This document shows positions 1 through 5,011 of a stretch of 10,000 nt of DNA, in pieces. Below the pieces are notes generated by a model. It saw only the letters and a list, made by a program, of their open reading frames with translations, had not been told where the DNA came from and ran no database searches. Origin of the DNA: Chloroflexota bacterium (lineage in GTDB: Bacteria; Chloroflexota; Anaerolineae; Anaerolineales; Villigracilaceae). The translations under genes and the position numbers were made by a program. The stretch covers positions 1-10,000 of the forward strand of contig JAIWOB010000133.1 in the NCBI GenBank assembly GCA_020217065.1, written 5' to 3'. Position 1 is the stretch's first letter. The number at the start of each line of letters is the position of its first letter.

Positions 1-627
1 CTCGCTGTAAAAACTGTTCGGCACCACAAAGGCAACCGCCAATTCCGTCACCAGCGCGGATTGCTGTTCGTTCAAAGTCAGGCTGACTTGAGAGGCGACC
101 CCCGCTTGCGCCGCTTCCAGTTTATCTTCGTAGATGGCGCGGCGCATCACTTGTTCCAAGACCCGCAGCGCCTCCGCCTGCGCCGCCTCCCAGCGAGCGT
201 CGGAAATGCCGAGCAGATAATCTATGGTTTCCAACTTCAGGCGGACGTCGCTAAGCGCGACCAGGCTGGATTTTTTTTCCTGCACGGTCAATTCGGGGTT
301 GGAACGAATGGAGGTGATGTATTGCATGGCTGTCCGCAGCCGTTCAATTTGCTGGCGCGCAATGGAAGCGTCCGGCTGCGTATAAACGGGTTGGACGGCG
401 CTTTCAGCGGCTTTGCGCGCTTCCTCTGTCCGCACCTCGCTGACGTATTCAATGTCGCGCGGAGACTGCATGGTCACCTGCAAAACCCCGCCAACCTGCA
501 AATCCTGGGAAACGGGACGCAGGGCAATCGGCATGGTCAAGACCACAAAGGAAACAAAGCCGACTGCGGCAATCAGTCCGGCTTGCGCGGCGCGCAGGCG
601 GGGAGTTGGAGGATTCCTCAAAGACAT
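1..627 (-). CDS. 7TM-HD family cyclic-di-AMP phosphodiesterase (PgpH/YqfF-like), N-terminal part only
   Basis: Only the first 209 codons are present; the gene runs off the left edge with no stop. The translation starts MSLRNPPTPRLRAAQ, has one hydrophobic segment at about residues 14-36, and then an extracytoplasmic region containing SPRDIEYVSEVRTEEARKA (about 55-73) and VYTQPD (81-86), followed by long helical stretches. This is the signature of the 7TM-HD extracellular domain; in this family it is followed by seven membrane helices and a cytoplasmic HD domain that hydrolyses c-di-AMP, none of which is visible here. It lies 50 bp downstream of yqeY on the same strand; yqeY next to a 7TM-HD gene and ybeY is, from memory, a common arrangement. 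The ATG at 627 is the only ATG ahead of the hydrophobic segment, but no Shine-Dalgarno precedes it (a T-rich run does), so a non-ATG start upstream, such as CTG at 675, cannot be excluded. Family assignment is firm; c-di-AMP activity is inferred. Confidence 0.88.
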   Translation of the reverse strand, partial: MSLRNPPTPRLRAAQAGLIAAVGFVSFVVLTMPIALRPVSQDLQVGGVLQVTMQSPRDIEYVSEVRTEEARKAAESAVQPVYTQPDASIARQQIERLRTAMQYITSIRSNPELTVQEKKSSLVALSDVRLKLETIDYLLGISDARWEAAQAEALRVLEQVMRRAIYEDKLEAAQAGVASQVSLTLNEQQSALVTELAVAFVVPNSFYSE

Positions 628-677
628 GAAAAAAATAAGCGGCGGGCGAAAGGGCGCTTCGACGCGATGGCGCAGGC

Positions 678-1124
678 TTAACCCGACAGCAGTTCCCGCA
701 CGATGGAACTGACCAGGTCGTTCGGCGCGCGTCCCGCCACCCTGGGCATGACAACTTTCATCACTTTGCCCATGTCGCCAGGGACGGCGGCTCCCACTTC
801 GGCAATGGCGGCTTGGATGAGGGCGCGCAGTTCCTCGACGGGCATGGCTTTGGGCAGGAACGCTTCCAGCGCTTTGATTTCGGCTTCGTTATCGGCAATC
901 AAGTCGGGACGGTTGGCTTTCTTCGCCTCCTCAATGGCTTCGCGGCGGTTTTTGATTTCCTTTTGCAGGATGGAGATGACAGCCGCGTCTTCGAGGGTCG
1001 TGCGTTTGTCCACTTCGACCTGTTTAATGGCGGCAAGCGCCATTCGCAAGGCGCGCTTGCGGACTTCGTCGCCGCTCTTCATGGCGTCTTTGACGGATTC
1101 ATTAAGTTGAGTTTTTATATCCAT
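678..1124 (-). CDS. yqeY: GatB/YqeY domain protein
   Basis: A complete 148-residue protein of the usual YqeY length. It begins MDIKTQLNESVKDAMKSGD and carries the family's helical first half, with the KEIKNRREAIEEAKKANR region at about 55-72. It ends with the typical PGDMGKVMKVVMPRVAGRAP stretch (about 114-133) and a short VSSIVRELL tail. YqeY resembles the tRNA-binding tail domain of the GatB subunit of the Glu-tRNA(Gln) amidotransferase, but stand-alone copies have no settled function; a link to tRNA-dependent amidation or to translation is only a family-level guess. It is followed on the same strand after 50 bp by the 7TM-HD gene, so the two are probably cotranscribed. The start at 1124 sits 6 nt after a perfect TATAAT on the minus strand and has no ribosome binding site within usual range, so it is probably translated from a leaderless mRNA. 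No frameshift or odd feature is seen. Confidence 0.93.
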   Translation of the reverse strand: MDIKTQLNESVKDAMKSGDEVRKRALRMALAAIKQVEVDKRTTLEDAAVISILQKEIKNRREAIEEAKKANRPDLIADNEAEIKALEAFLPKAMPVEELRALIQAAIAEVGAAVPGDMGKVMKVVMPRVAGRAPNDLVSSIVRELLSG

Positions 1125-1136
1125 GATTTGATTATA
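1124..1136 (-). promoter_or_regulatory. Leaderless promoter (-10 box) of yqeY
   Basis: On the minus strand a perfect TATAAT occupies 1136-1131 and the yqeY ATG starts at 1124, with exactly 6 nt between. A transcription start about 7 nt after the -10 box would fall on the A of the ATG. No convincing -35 hexamer lies 16-18 bp upstream. The only purine-rich stretch (GAAGG) overlaps the upstream side of the -10 box and would not be in such a transcript. The -10 box is seen directly; leaderless start is inferred. Confidence 0.68.
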
Positions 1137-1160
1137 CCTTCTATCCTTGACATGACCCGA

Positions 1161-1784
1161 CTACAAGTCGGTAAATTTGGCGAACATCTCCGGCGTAAGG
1201 ATTTTTTTCAACAGTTCAAATTCATAAACGGTGCGCTTGACGGCAGCCGCGCGGGCGTATGCGAATTTCTCCCCTTGCGCGGGCGAGTCCAGGTTCATCT
1301 TGCCGTGCGAATTATCGGGCAAAAGGGAAAGCGCAAAACTTCGCAGGAAGGGAATGAAGTACAGCGCGTCCAACGGGAAATGGATTTTTCCAGAATGAAG
1401 GTTCGGACTTTGAAGCAGACTCTTTTGAACGGGGTCAATCTCGGACGGCGGCGGGGGAGTCCCGTCGAACTGGGCGAGCCAGAGGCTGACGTAATTCGTG
1501 TGGGAATAGAAATCCTGCGCGGTATGCGTCAGTCGTCCAAACGCGACCCACGCGGCGAGGACGCCGGGCGAAAGCAGCGAAGCAATCACATAGCCGCGTT
1601 GTTCGATAATATAGCGCTTGCCCGCTTCGATGGCGTTGTTGTCGAAATGAATCTCGTCGTGTCCGATTTGATTGCGCGGCGAGTCCTGCTTGCGGTTGGC
1701 GGCGAGGATAACTTCTAAAGCGCGCGGGCTGAAACGCGACCCCAGCGCTTCGCGGGTCATTTCATCGTGAACGGGAATTAACAT
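1161..1784 (-). CDS. HET-C / zinc-dependent phospholipase C-like protein
   Basis: Counted from the ATG at 1784 the protein has 207 residues and no signal peptide or membrane helix. Its histidines match the pattern of the HET-C N-terminal domain, related to zinc-dependent phospholipase C: PVHDEMTREAL at the N-terminus (His6), GHDEIHFDN (His42, His46), GRLTHTAQDFYSHTNYVSLW (His87, Asp91, His95), and DNSHGKMNLDSP (His160). The HTxQDFYxHTNYV core is the clearest mark of the family, also known from fungal HET-C and animal VWA7 proteins. Binding of zinc and hydrolysis of a phosphoester or lipid are inferred from that resemblance. An upstream in-frame ATG at 1799 would add MYNSF, but that ATG lies against a TATAAT box (1796-1791) whose predicted start point is 1784, so 1784 is preferred. 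It ends 36 bp before yqeY, which has its own promoter-like site. Substrate and role are unknown. Confidence 0.75.
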   Translation of the reverse strand: MLIPVHDEMTREALGSRFSPRALEVILAANRKQDSPRNQIGHDEIHFDNNAIEAGKRYIIEQRGYVIASLLSPGVLAAWVAFGRLTHTAQDFYSHTNYVSLWLAQFDGTPPPPSEIDPVQKSLLQSPNLHSGKIHFPLDALYFIPFLRSFALSLLPDNSHGKMNLDSPAQGEKFAYARAAAVKRTVYEFELLKKILTPEMFAKFTDL

Positions 1785-1796
1785 GAACGAATTATA
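1784..1796 (-). promoter_or_regulatory. Leaderless promoter (-10 box) of the HET-C-like gene
   Basis: TATAAT occupies 1796-1791 on the minus strand, followed by 6 nt and the ATG at 1784. There is no Shine-Dalgarno in front of this ATG. The spacing is the same as for yqeY and for the divergent adenosyltransferase gene. No -35 hexamer is evident. It also decides the start codon, because the alternative ATG at 1799 would be outside the transcript. Confidence 0.62.
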
Positions 1797-1812
1797 CATG
1801 AAGGCTTAATGC

Positions 1813-1825
1813 TATAATGTCCCCA
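1813..1825 (+). promoter_or_regulatory. Leaderless promoter (extended -10) of the cobalamin adenosyltransferase gene
   Basis: TGCTATAAT at 1810-1818 is an extended -10 element (TGn before a perfect TATAAT). It is followed by 6 nt (GTCCCC) and the ATG at 1825. No ribosome binding site exists between them, so transcription probably starts on the ATG. The box lies only 16 bp from the divergent TATAAT at 1791-1796, so the two polymerase footprints should overlap. Confidence 0.7.
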
Positions 1826-2367
1826 TGACTTTTTACACGGCGAAAGGCGACGACGGCACAACCGGCTTACTCGGCGAGGGGCGGGTGCCAAAGTATCACG
1901 TCCGCATGGAAGCGGTAGGCGCGCTGGACGAGGCTTCCGCCGCGCTGGGGCTGGCGCGCGCGCAGTGCGGCGCCCCGCAGACCGCGCCCATTCTGGTAGA
2001 AGCGCAGCGCGACCTCTACAAGTTAATGGCGGAAGTCGCCGCCACCCCGCAAAACGCAAACCGCTTTCGCTTTATTGACGAAGAACGGGTCAATTGGCTC
2101 GAACAAAAGACCGACGAGATAAGCGCCATCGTCGAGATGCCCAAGCAGTTCATCCTGCCAGGCGACACGCTCGGCGGAGCGGCGCTCTCGCTGGCGCGGG
2201 CAATCGTCCGCAGGGCGGAGCGGCGGGTGGTTCATCTCTTCGACGACGAGGAAGTCGTCAACGCCGATTTGCAGCGTTACTTGAACCGCCTTTCCTCCCT
2301 GTGCTTTGCGCTGGAGCTGCTTGAAAATCACCACGCGGGAAAGAAAACCACTCTCGCAAAACCCTAA
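1825..2367 (+). CDS. PduO-type ATP:cob(I)alamin adenosyltransferase
   Basis: A complete 180-residue protein, the usual length for the PduO/MMAB type. It transfers the 5'-deoxyadenosyl group from ATP to cob(I)alamin (or cob(I)yrinic acid a,c-diamide) to form adenosylcobalamin in the cytoplasm. The N-terminal ATP loop is clear: KGDDGTTGLLGEGRVPK (7-23). It is followed by VGALDEASAALGLAR (31-45), FILPGD (109-114) and the catalytic helix ARAIVRRAERRV (124-135), whose Arg and Glu residues match the family's RTxCRRAER motif. The last conserved stretch, RYLNRLSSLCFAL (151-163), supplies the Asn and Arg near the active site. The family belongs to adenosylcobalamin synthesis and salvage, but no other cobalamin gene or B12-dependent enzyme is in the window. 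A DUF554 gene follows 37 bp downstream and is probably cotranscribed. The start is fixed by the -10 box 6 nt before it. No cobalamin riboswitch is possible in a leaderless transcript, and none is seen. Confidence 0.93.
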   Translation: MTFYTAKGDDGTTGLLGEGRVPKYHVRMEAVGALDEASAALGLARAQCGAPQTAPILVEAQRDLYKLMAEVAATPQNANRFRFIDEERVNWLEQKTDEISAIVEMPKQFILPGDTLGGAALSLARAIVRRAERRVVHLFDDEEVVNADLQRYLNRLSSLCFALELLENHHAGKKTTLAKP

Positions 2368-2387
2368 CCAAAGTCAGAGGACTTTGG
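2368..2387 (+). repeat. Stem-loop between the adenosyltransferase and DUF554 genes
   Basis: CCAAAGTC (2368-2375), loop AGAG, and GACTTTGG (2380-2387) form a perfect 8-bp stem with a 4-nt loop, starting directly after the TAA stop of the adenosyltransferase gene. The bases after it (AGTAATAAAGG) are not a T tract, so it is not a standard intrinsic terminator. It lies just before the AAAGGA ribosome binding site of the next gene and may stabilise the upstream message or adjust expression of the second gene. Structure is seen; function is inferred. Confidence 0.5.
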
Positions 2388-2404
2388 AGTAATAAAGGAA
2401 AACC

Positions 2405-3112
2405 ATGACAGGCACTTTCATCAACGTCGCCGCCATTTTGCTTGGCGGAACCATCGGGTTATTGTTCGGGGCGCGCATTCCCGAAAGATTCAAAAACACG
2501 GTCATCGCGGGGATGGGCATTTTCACCGCCGCCCTGGGAATGAGCATGTTCCTCGAAAGCGCGAACCAGTTGATTGTCCTCGGCGCGCTGCTTATCGGGG
2601 CGTTAATTGGGGAGTGGGCGGGCATCGAGGACTGGCTGCAAAAATTGGGACAGACTTTGGAAAAGCGTTTTTCGCAGGACTCTGAGACGGGCGCCAGTTC
2701 CAAATTCGTGCGCGGATTTATGGTTTCGTCCCTTCTTTTTTGCATCGGACCGATTGCCATCCTCGGCTCCATCCAAGACGGTCTGAGCGGCGACTACAAC
2801 CTGCTGGCGGTTAAGTCCACCCTGGATGGATTTGCGTCCGTCGCTTTCGCCTCCACGCTGGGCGTTGGGGTATTGTTCTCCGCCCTTCCTATTTTCGTTT
2901 ACCAAGGCGGAGTCAGCCTTCTGGCAAATCAACTCAACGCCATCGTCACGGACCCGATGATGGCGGAAATGACCGCCACCGGCGGCATCCTGTTGATTGG
3001 GGTGGGCGTCAGCAACCTGCTGGACATCAAGAAAATCCGCGTGGGAAATTTTCTGCCCGCGCTGGCTGTCGCCCCGTTGATTGTGTGGGCGTTGAGTCTG
3101 TTGGAAAGATAA
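2405..3112 (+). CDS. DUF554 family integral membrane protein (YdfK-like)
   Basis: A complete 235-residue, strongly hydrophobic protein of typical DUF554 length. The opening MTGTFINVAAILLGGTIG and the later GALLIGALIGEWAGIEDWL (about 62-80) are family hallmarks: a conserved N-terminal T-x-x-N followed by a glycine-rich helix, then an IGEWxGIE motif. About seven membrane helices can be drawn (roughly 3-22, 33-51, 54-74, 102-121, 136-164, 186-205 and 213-232), with a soluble, charged loop at about 77-101. A cytoplasmic-membrane location is clear; the family has no established transport substrate or activity. The start is supported by AAAGGA at 2394-2399, 5 nt before the ATG. It follows the adenosyltransferase gene at 37 bp with a small hairpin between and no separate promoter seen, so the two probably form an operon ending at the terminator at 3116-3145. 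The neighbour does not reveal its function. Confidence 0.9.
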   Translation: MTGTFINVAAILLGGTIGLLFGARIPERFKNTVIAGMGIFTAALGMSMFLESANQLIVLGALLIGALIGEWAGIEDWLQKLGQTLEKRFSQDSETGASSKFVRGFMVSSLLFCIGPIAILGSIQDGLSGDYNLLAVKSTLDGFASVAFASTLGVGVLFSALPIFVYQGGVSLLANQLNAIVTDPMMAEMTATGGILLIGVGVSNLLDIKKIRVGNFLPALAVAPLIVWALSLLER

Positions 3113-3115
3113 AGC

Positions 3116-3145
3116 AAAAGGTCTGGTTTTTCGCCAGACCTTTTT
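3116..3145 (+). terminator. Intrinsic terminator shared by the DUF554 gene (+) and tRNA-Lys (-)
   Basis: AAAAGGTCTGG (3116-3126) pairs perfectly with CCAGACCTTTT (3134-3144) around a 7-nt loop, giving an 11-bp stem. On the plus strand it ends in TTTTT and starts 3 nt after the DUF554 stop codon. On the minus strand the same hairpin ends in TTTTGCTTT and lies 6 nt beyond the 3' end of tRNA-Lys. It therefore should stop transcription in both directions. Confidence 0.88.
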
Positions 3146-3150
3146 GACAG

Positions 3151-3222
3151 TGACTCCGGAGCGAGTCGAACGCTCAACCAATTGATTAAGAGTCAACTGC
3201 TCTGCCATTGAGCTACGGAGCC
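3151..3222 (-). tRNA. tRNA-Lys, anticodon CTT
   Basis: The 72-nt minus-strand sequence folds into a standard cloverleaf. The acceptor stem is GGCTCCG with CGGAGTC (one G-T pair), the D arm GCTC/GAGC, and the anticodon stem GTTGA/TCAAT around the loop CTCTTAA, with anticodon CTT at loop positions 3-5. The variable loop is 5 nt (TGGTT), and the T arm GAGCG/CGCTC encloses TTCGACT. The discriminator is A. The 3' CCA is not encoded, so it must be added afterwards. The anticodon reads AAG (Lys). It has its own consensus promoter at 3239-3266 and the hairpin terminator at 3116-3145, so it is a single-gene unit. No integrase or duplicated 3' end that would mark an attachment site is seen next to it. 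Confidence 0.96.
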
Positions 3223-3238
3223 AAAACTTGCGGAGCGT

Positions 3239-3266
3239 ATTATACCCTAAAGGAAACGCGTGTCAA
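3239..3266 (-). promoter_or_regulatory. Consensus sigma70 promoter of tRNA-Lys
   Basis: On the minus strand TTGACA (3266-3261) and TATAAT (3244-3239) are both perfect and are separated by 16 bp. The expected start at about 3232 lies some 10 nt before the mature tRNA 5' end at 3222, a normal short tRNA leader. This is the only promoter in the window with both consensus hexamers, in keeping with strong expression of a stable RNA. Confidence 0.9.
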
Positions 3267-3331
3267 CATTTTTCCGGACGGCGAAACCTTTGGCGCTCCG
3301 GCGCGTCAAGGCTCTTTGAAGCACCGTCGGG

Positions 3332-3366
3332 GCGCGTTTCTATTAAAATAATCGAAACAAACGCGC
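3332..3366 (+). promoter_or_regulatory. Inverted repeat in the guaA upstream region (possible operator)
   Basis: GCGCGTTT (3332-3339) and AAACGCGC (3359-3366) are a perfect 8-bp inverted repeat around an AT-rich 19-nt centre that includes TAAAAT (3344-3349), a possible -10 box for guaA. Another AAACGCG lies at 3254-3260, inside the tRNA-Lys promoter spacer. The arms flank the likely promoter core, as an operator would; they could equally form an RNA hairpin if transcription starts upstream. A weak -35-like TTGAAG is at 3316-3321 but its spacing to TAAAAT is too long. I do not recognise a purine riboswitch here. Confidence 0.35.
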
Positions 3367-3395
3367 ACCGGATTTTCTTTAGCAAGGATTGACCC

Positions 3396-4934
3396 ATGAC
3401 AGACGCGATTGCCATTTTGGATTTTGGTTCACAATACGCCCAAATCATCGCCCGCCGCGTGCGCGAAGCGCAGGTCTATTGCGAGTTATTCCCCTGGGAC
3501 GCTCCCGCCGAACAGATTCTTTCCATCCAGCCCAAGGGCTTCATCCTCTCCGGCGGTCCTAAATCCGTCTACGAGGAGAACGCGCCTTACATCCAAAGAT
3601 TCATCCTTGAAAGCGGACTGCCCATTCTCGGCATTTGCTACGGGATGCAGGCGCTGACCCACGCCCTCGGCGGCAAGGTGGACCCTTCCGCCCAGCGCGA
3701 ATATGGACCCGCCGAAATTCAGACTCTCGTATCTATTCCTCTGCTCTCCCATCTCTCCAAAGTCTGGATGTCTCACGGCGACAAGGTGACGCAGCTCCCC
3801 GACGGATTTATCGCATTGGCGAAATCGGGCAATAGTCCCTGCGCGGCAATGGGCGATATGCGGAGAAAATACTTCGGCGTGCAATTCCACCCCGAAGTGC
3901 ATCATACGCCCAACGGCGGAGAATTGCTCAGACGCTTTGCGGTGGAGATTTGCGGCGCGGCTCCCAACTGGACTCCCGCGTCCATCATTGAGACCAGCGT
4001 CGAGCGGGTTCGGAAACAGGTCGGCGGGGAACGGGTTTTGGCGGCGGTCAGCGGCGGCGTGGACTCGACCGTCGCGGCGGCGCTGGTTCACAAAGCCGTC
4101 GGCGACCAACTCGTCTCCATTTTCGTGGATACGGGATTGATGCGCCACAAGGAAGGCGAGCAGGTCGCCTCCGCCCTGCGCGACGGGCTGGGCGTGGAGT
4201 TGATTACCGTCGCAGCCAGCGGCGATTTTTTCGCCGCGTTAAAGGGCGTCACCGACCCGGAGCAAAAGAGAAAAATCGTCGGCGAGAAGTTCATTCGCAT
4301 TTTCGAGCGCGAGGCAAAGAATGTGGGACAGCCGAAGTTTTTGGTTCAAGGGACGATTTATCCCGATGTGGTCGAATCGTCGGGACCAGACCGCAGTCAG
4401 GCGGCGAAAATCAAGTCGCATCATAACGTGGGCGGGCTTCCCGAAGATATGCGGTTTGAGCTCGTCGAGCCGCTGCGCTATCTGTTCAAGGATGAAGTGC
4501 GGCTGGTAGGCGAAGTGCTTGGGCTGAGTTCGAGCCTCGTGTGGCGGCAGCCGTTCCCCGGTCCGGGCTTGACCGTGCGCTGTCTTGGGGAGTGCACGCC
4601 GGAGCGGGTATCCCGCCTGCGGGCGGCGGATTTCATTCTGCAAGAGGAATTATCGGCGGCGGGATTTTTGGGCAAGGGCGGAAAGACGGCGCAGGCGTTT
4701 GCGGTTTTGCTCCCCGTGCGCTCGGTGGGCGTCATGGGCGACCAGCGCACCTATCAGGAAACGGCGGCGATTCGCGTCGTCACCACCGAGGATTTCATGA
4801 CCGCCGACTGGGCGCGCCTGCCTTATGACCTGCTGGCAAAAGTGTCTAACCGCATTGTAAATGAGGTGGAAGGAATCAATCGGGTGGTGTATGATATTAC
4901 CAGCAAGCCGCCCGCGACCATCGAATGGGAGTGA
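3396..4934 (+). CDS. guaA: GMP synthase (glutamine-hydrolysing)
   Basis: A complete 512-residue protein, normal for bacterial GuaA. It converts XMP, ATP and glutamine to GMP in the last step of guanine nucleotide synthesis in the cytoplasm. The N-terminal class I glutamine amidotransferase domain (about 1-190) starts [18 protein letters not shown] and has the nucleophile in GICYGMQ (Cys81) and the His165/Glu167 pair in [10 protein letters not shown]. The ATP pyrophosphatase domain has the PP-loop [10 protein letters not shown] (219-228). The C-terminal dimerisation domain includes [10 protein letters not shown] and [10 protein letters not shown] at the extreme C-terminus. All expected catalytic residues are present. 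The start is supported by AAGGA at 3384-3388, 7 nt before the ATG. It is divergent from tRNA-Lys, and the downstream gene is separated by 77 bp of periodic repeat, so guaA may be monocistronic; no T-tract terminator follows it. Confidence 0.98.
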   Translation: MTDAIAILDFGSQYAQIIARRVREAQVYCELFPWDAPAEQILSIQPKGFILSGGPKSVYEENAPYIQRFILESGLPILGICYGMQALTHALGGKVDPSAQREYGPAEIQTLVSIPLLSHLSKVWMSHGDKVTQLPDGFIALAKSGNSPCAAMGDMRRKYFGVQFHPEVHHTPNGGELLRRFAVEICGAAPNWTPASIIETSVERVRKQVGGERVLAAVSGGVDSTVAAALVHKAVGDQLVSIFVDTGLMRHKEGEQVASALRDGLGVELITVAASGDFFAALKGVTDPEQKRKIVGEKFIRIFEREAKNVGQPKFLVQGTIYPDVVESSGPDRSQAAKIKSHHNVGGLPEDMRFELVEPLRYLFKDEVRLVGEVLGLSSSLVWRQPFPGPGLTVRCLGECTPERVSRLRAADFILQEELSAAGFLGKGGKTAQAFAVLLPVRSVGVMGDQRTYQETAAIRVVTTEDFMTADWARLPYDLLAKVSNRIVNEVEGINRVVYDITSKPPATIEWE

Positions 4935-4999
4935 GTCAGGGATTCAGCGATTCAACAAACCAGCGAATCAGCCTGCCGAATCGCTGAATCGCCGAATCA
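4933..4999. repeat. 8-bp periodic GATTC/GAATC inverted repeat downstream of guaA
   Basis: Nearly the whole 77-bp gap is built from GATTC and GAATC units. The left side reads GAGTCAGG, GATTCAGC, GATTCAAC at 4933, 4941 and 4949. The right side reads CCGAATCG, CTGAATCG, CCGAATCA at 4976, 4984 and 4992. Units repeat every 8 bp. GATTCAGCGATTC (4941-4953) is the exact reverse complement of GAATCGCTGAATC (4978-4990), so a 13-bp stem with a 24-nt loop can form; another GAATC is in the loop at 4965. The left side overlaps the guaA stop codon. No T tract follows, so it is not a standard terminator. It resembles a dispersed intergenic repeat unit, but copy number elsewhere is unknown. Confidence 0.7.
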
Positions 5000-5011
5000 A
5001 TAAGGAGCGCT

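Noticed and set aside
61..681. A 206-codon plus-strand open frame opposite the 7TM-HD fragment
   Set aside because: The minus-strand frame gives clear 7TM-HD extracellular-domain sequence; the plus-strand translation has no family features.
1147..1152. TTGACA on the plus strand, a possible -35 box
   Set aside because: No -10 box lies at a usual distance and no plus-strand gene follows; chance match.
813..1718. A long open frame on the plus strand (301 codons) opposite yqeY and the HET-C-like gene
   Set aside because: It spans two well-supported minus-strand genes and their intergenic gap, has no recognisable domain and no ribosome binding site; it is a GC-driven shadow.
1784..1799. ATG at 1799 as the start of the HET-C-like gene
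   Set aside because: It abuts the TATAAT at 1796-1791, which would place the transcript start at 1784; no ribosome binding site supports the longer form.
2603..3208. A 201-codon minus-strand frame opposite the DUF554 gene
   Set aside because: It would start inside the tRNA-Lys gene, cross the terminator hairpin and run antisense to a recognised membrane protein.
3151..3222. tRNA-Lys as an integration site for a mobile element
   Set aside because: No integrase, no repeated tRNA 3' end and only housekeeping genes on either side.
3223..3395. Possible purine riboswitch upstream of guaA
   Set aside because: The region holds the tRNA-Lys promoter and an inverted repeat; I do not see the three-helix purine aptamer arrangement or its conserved loops.
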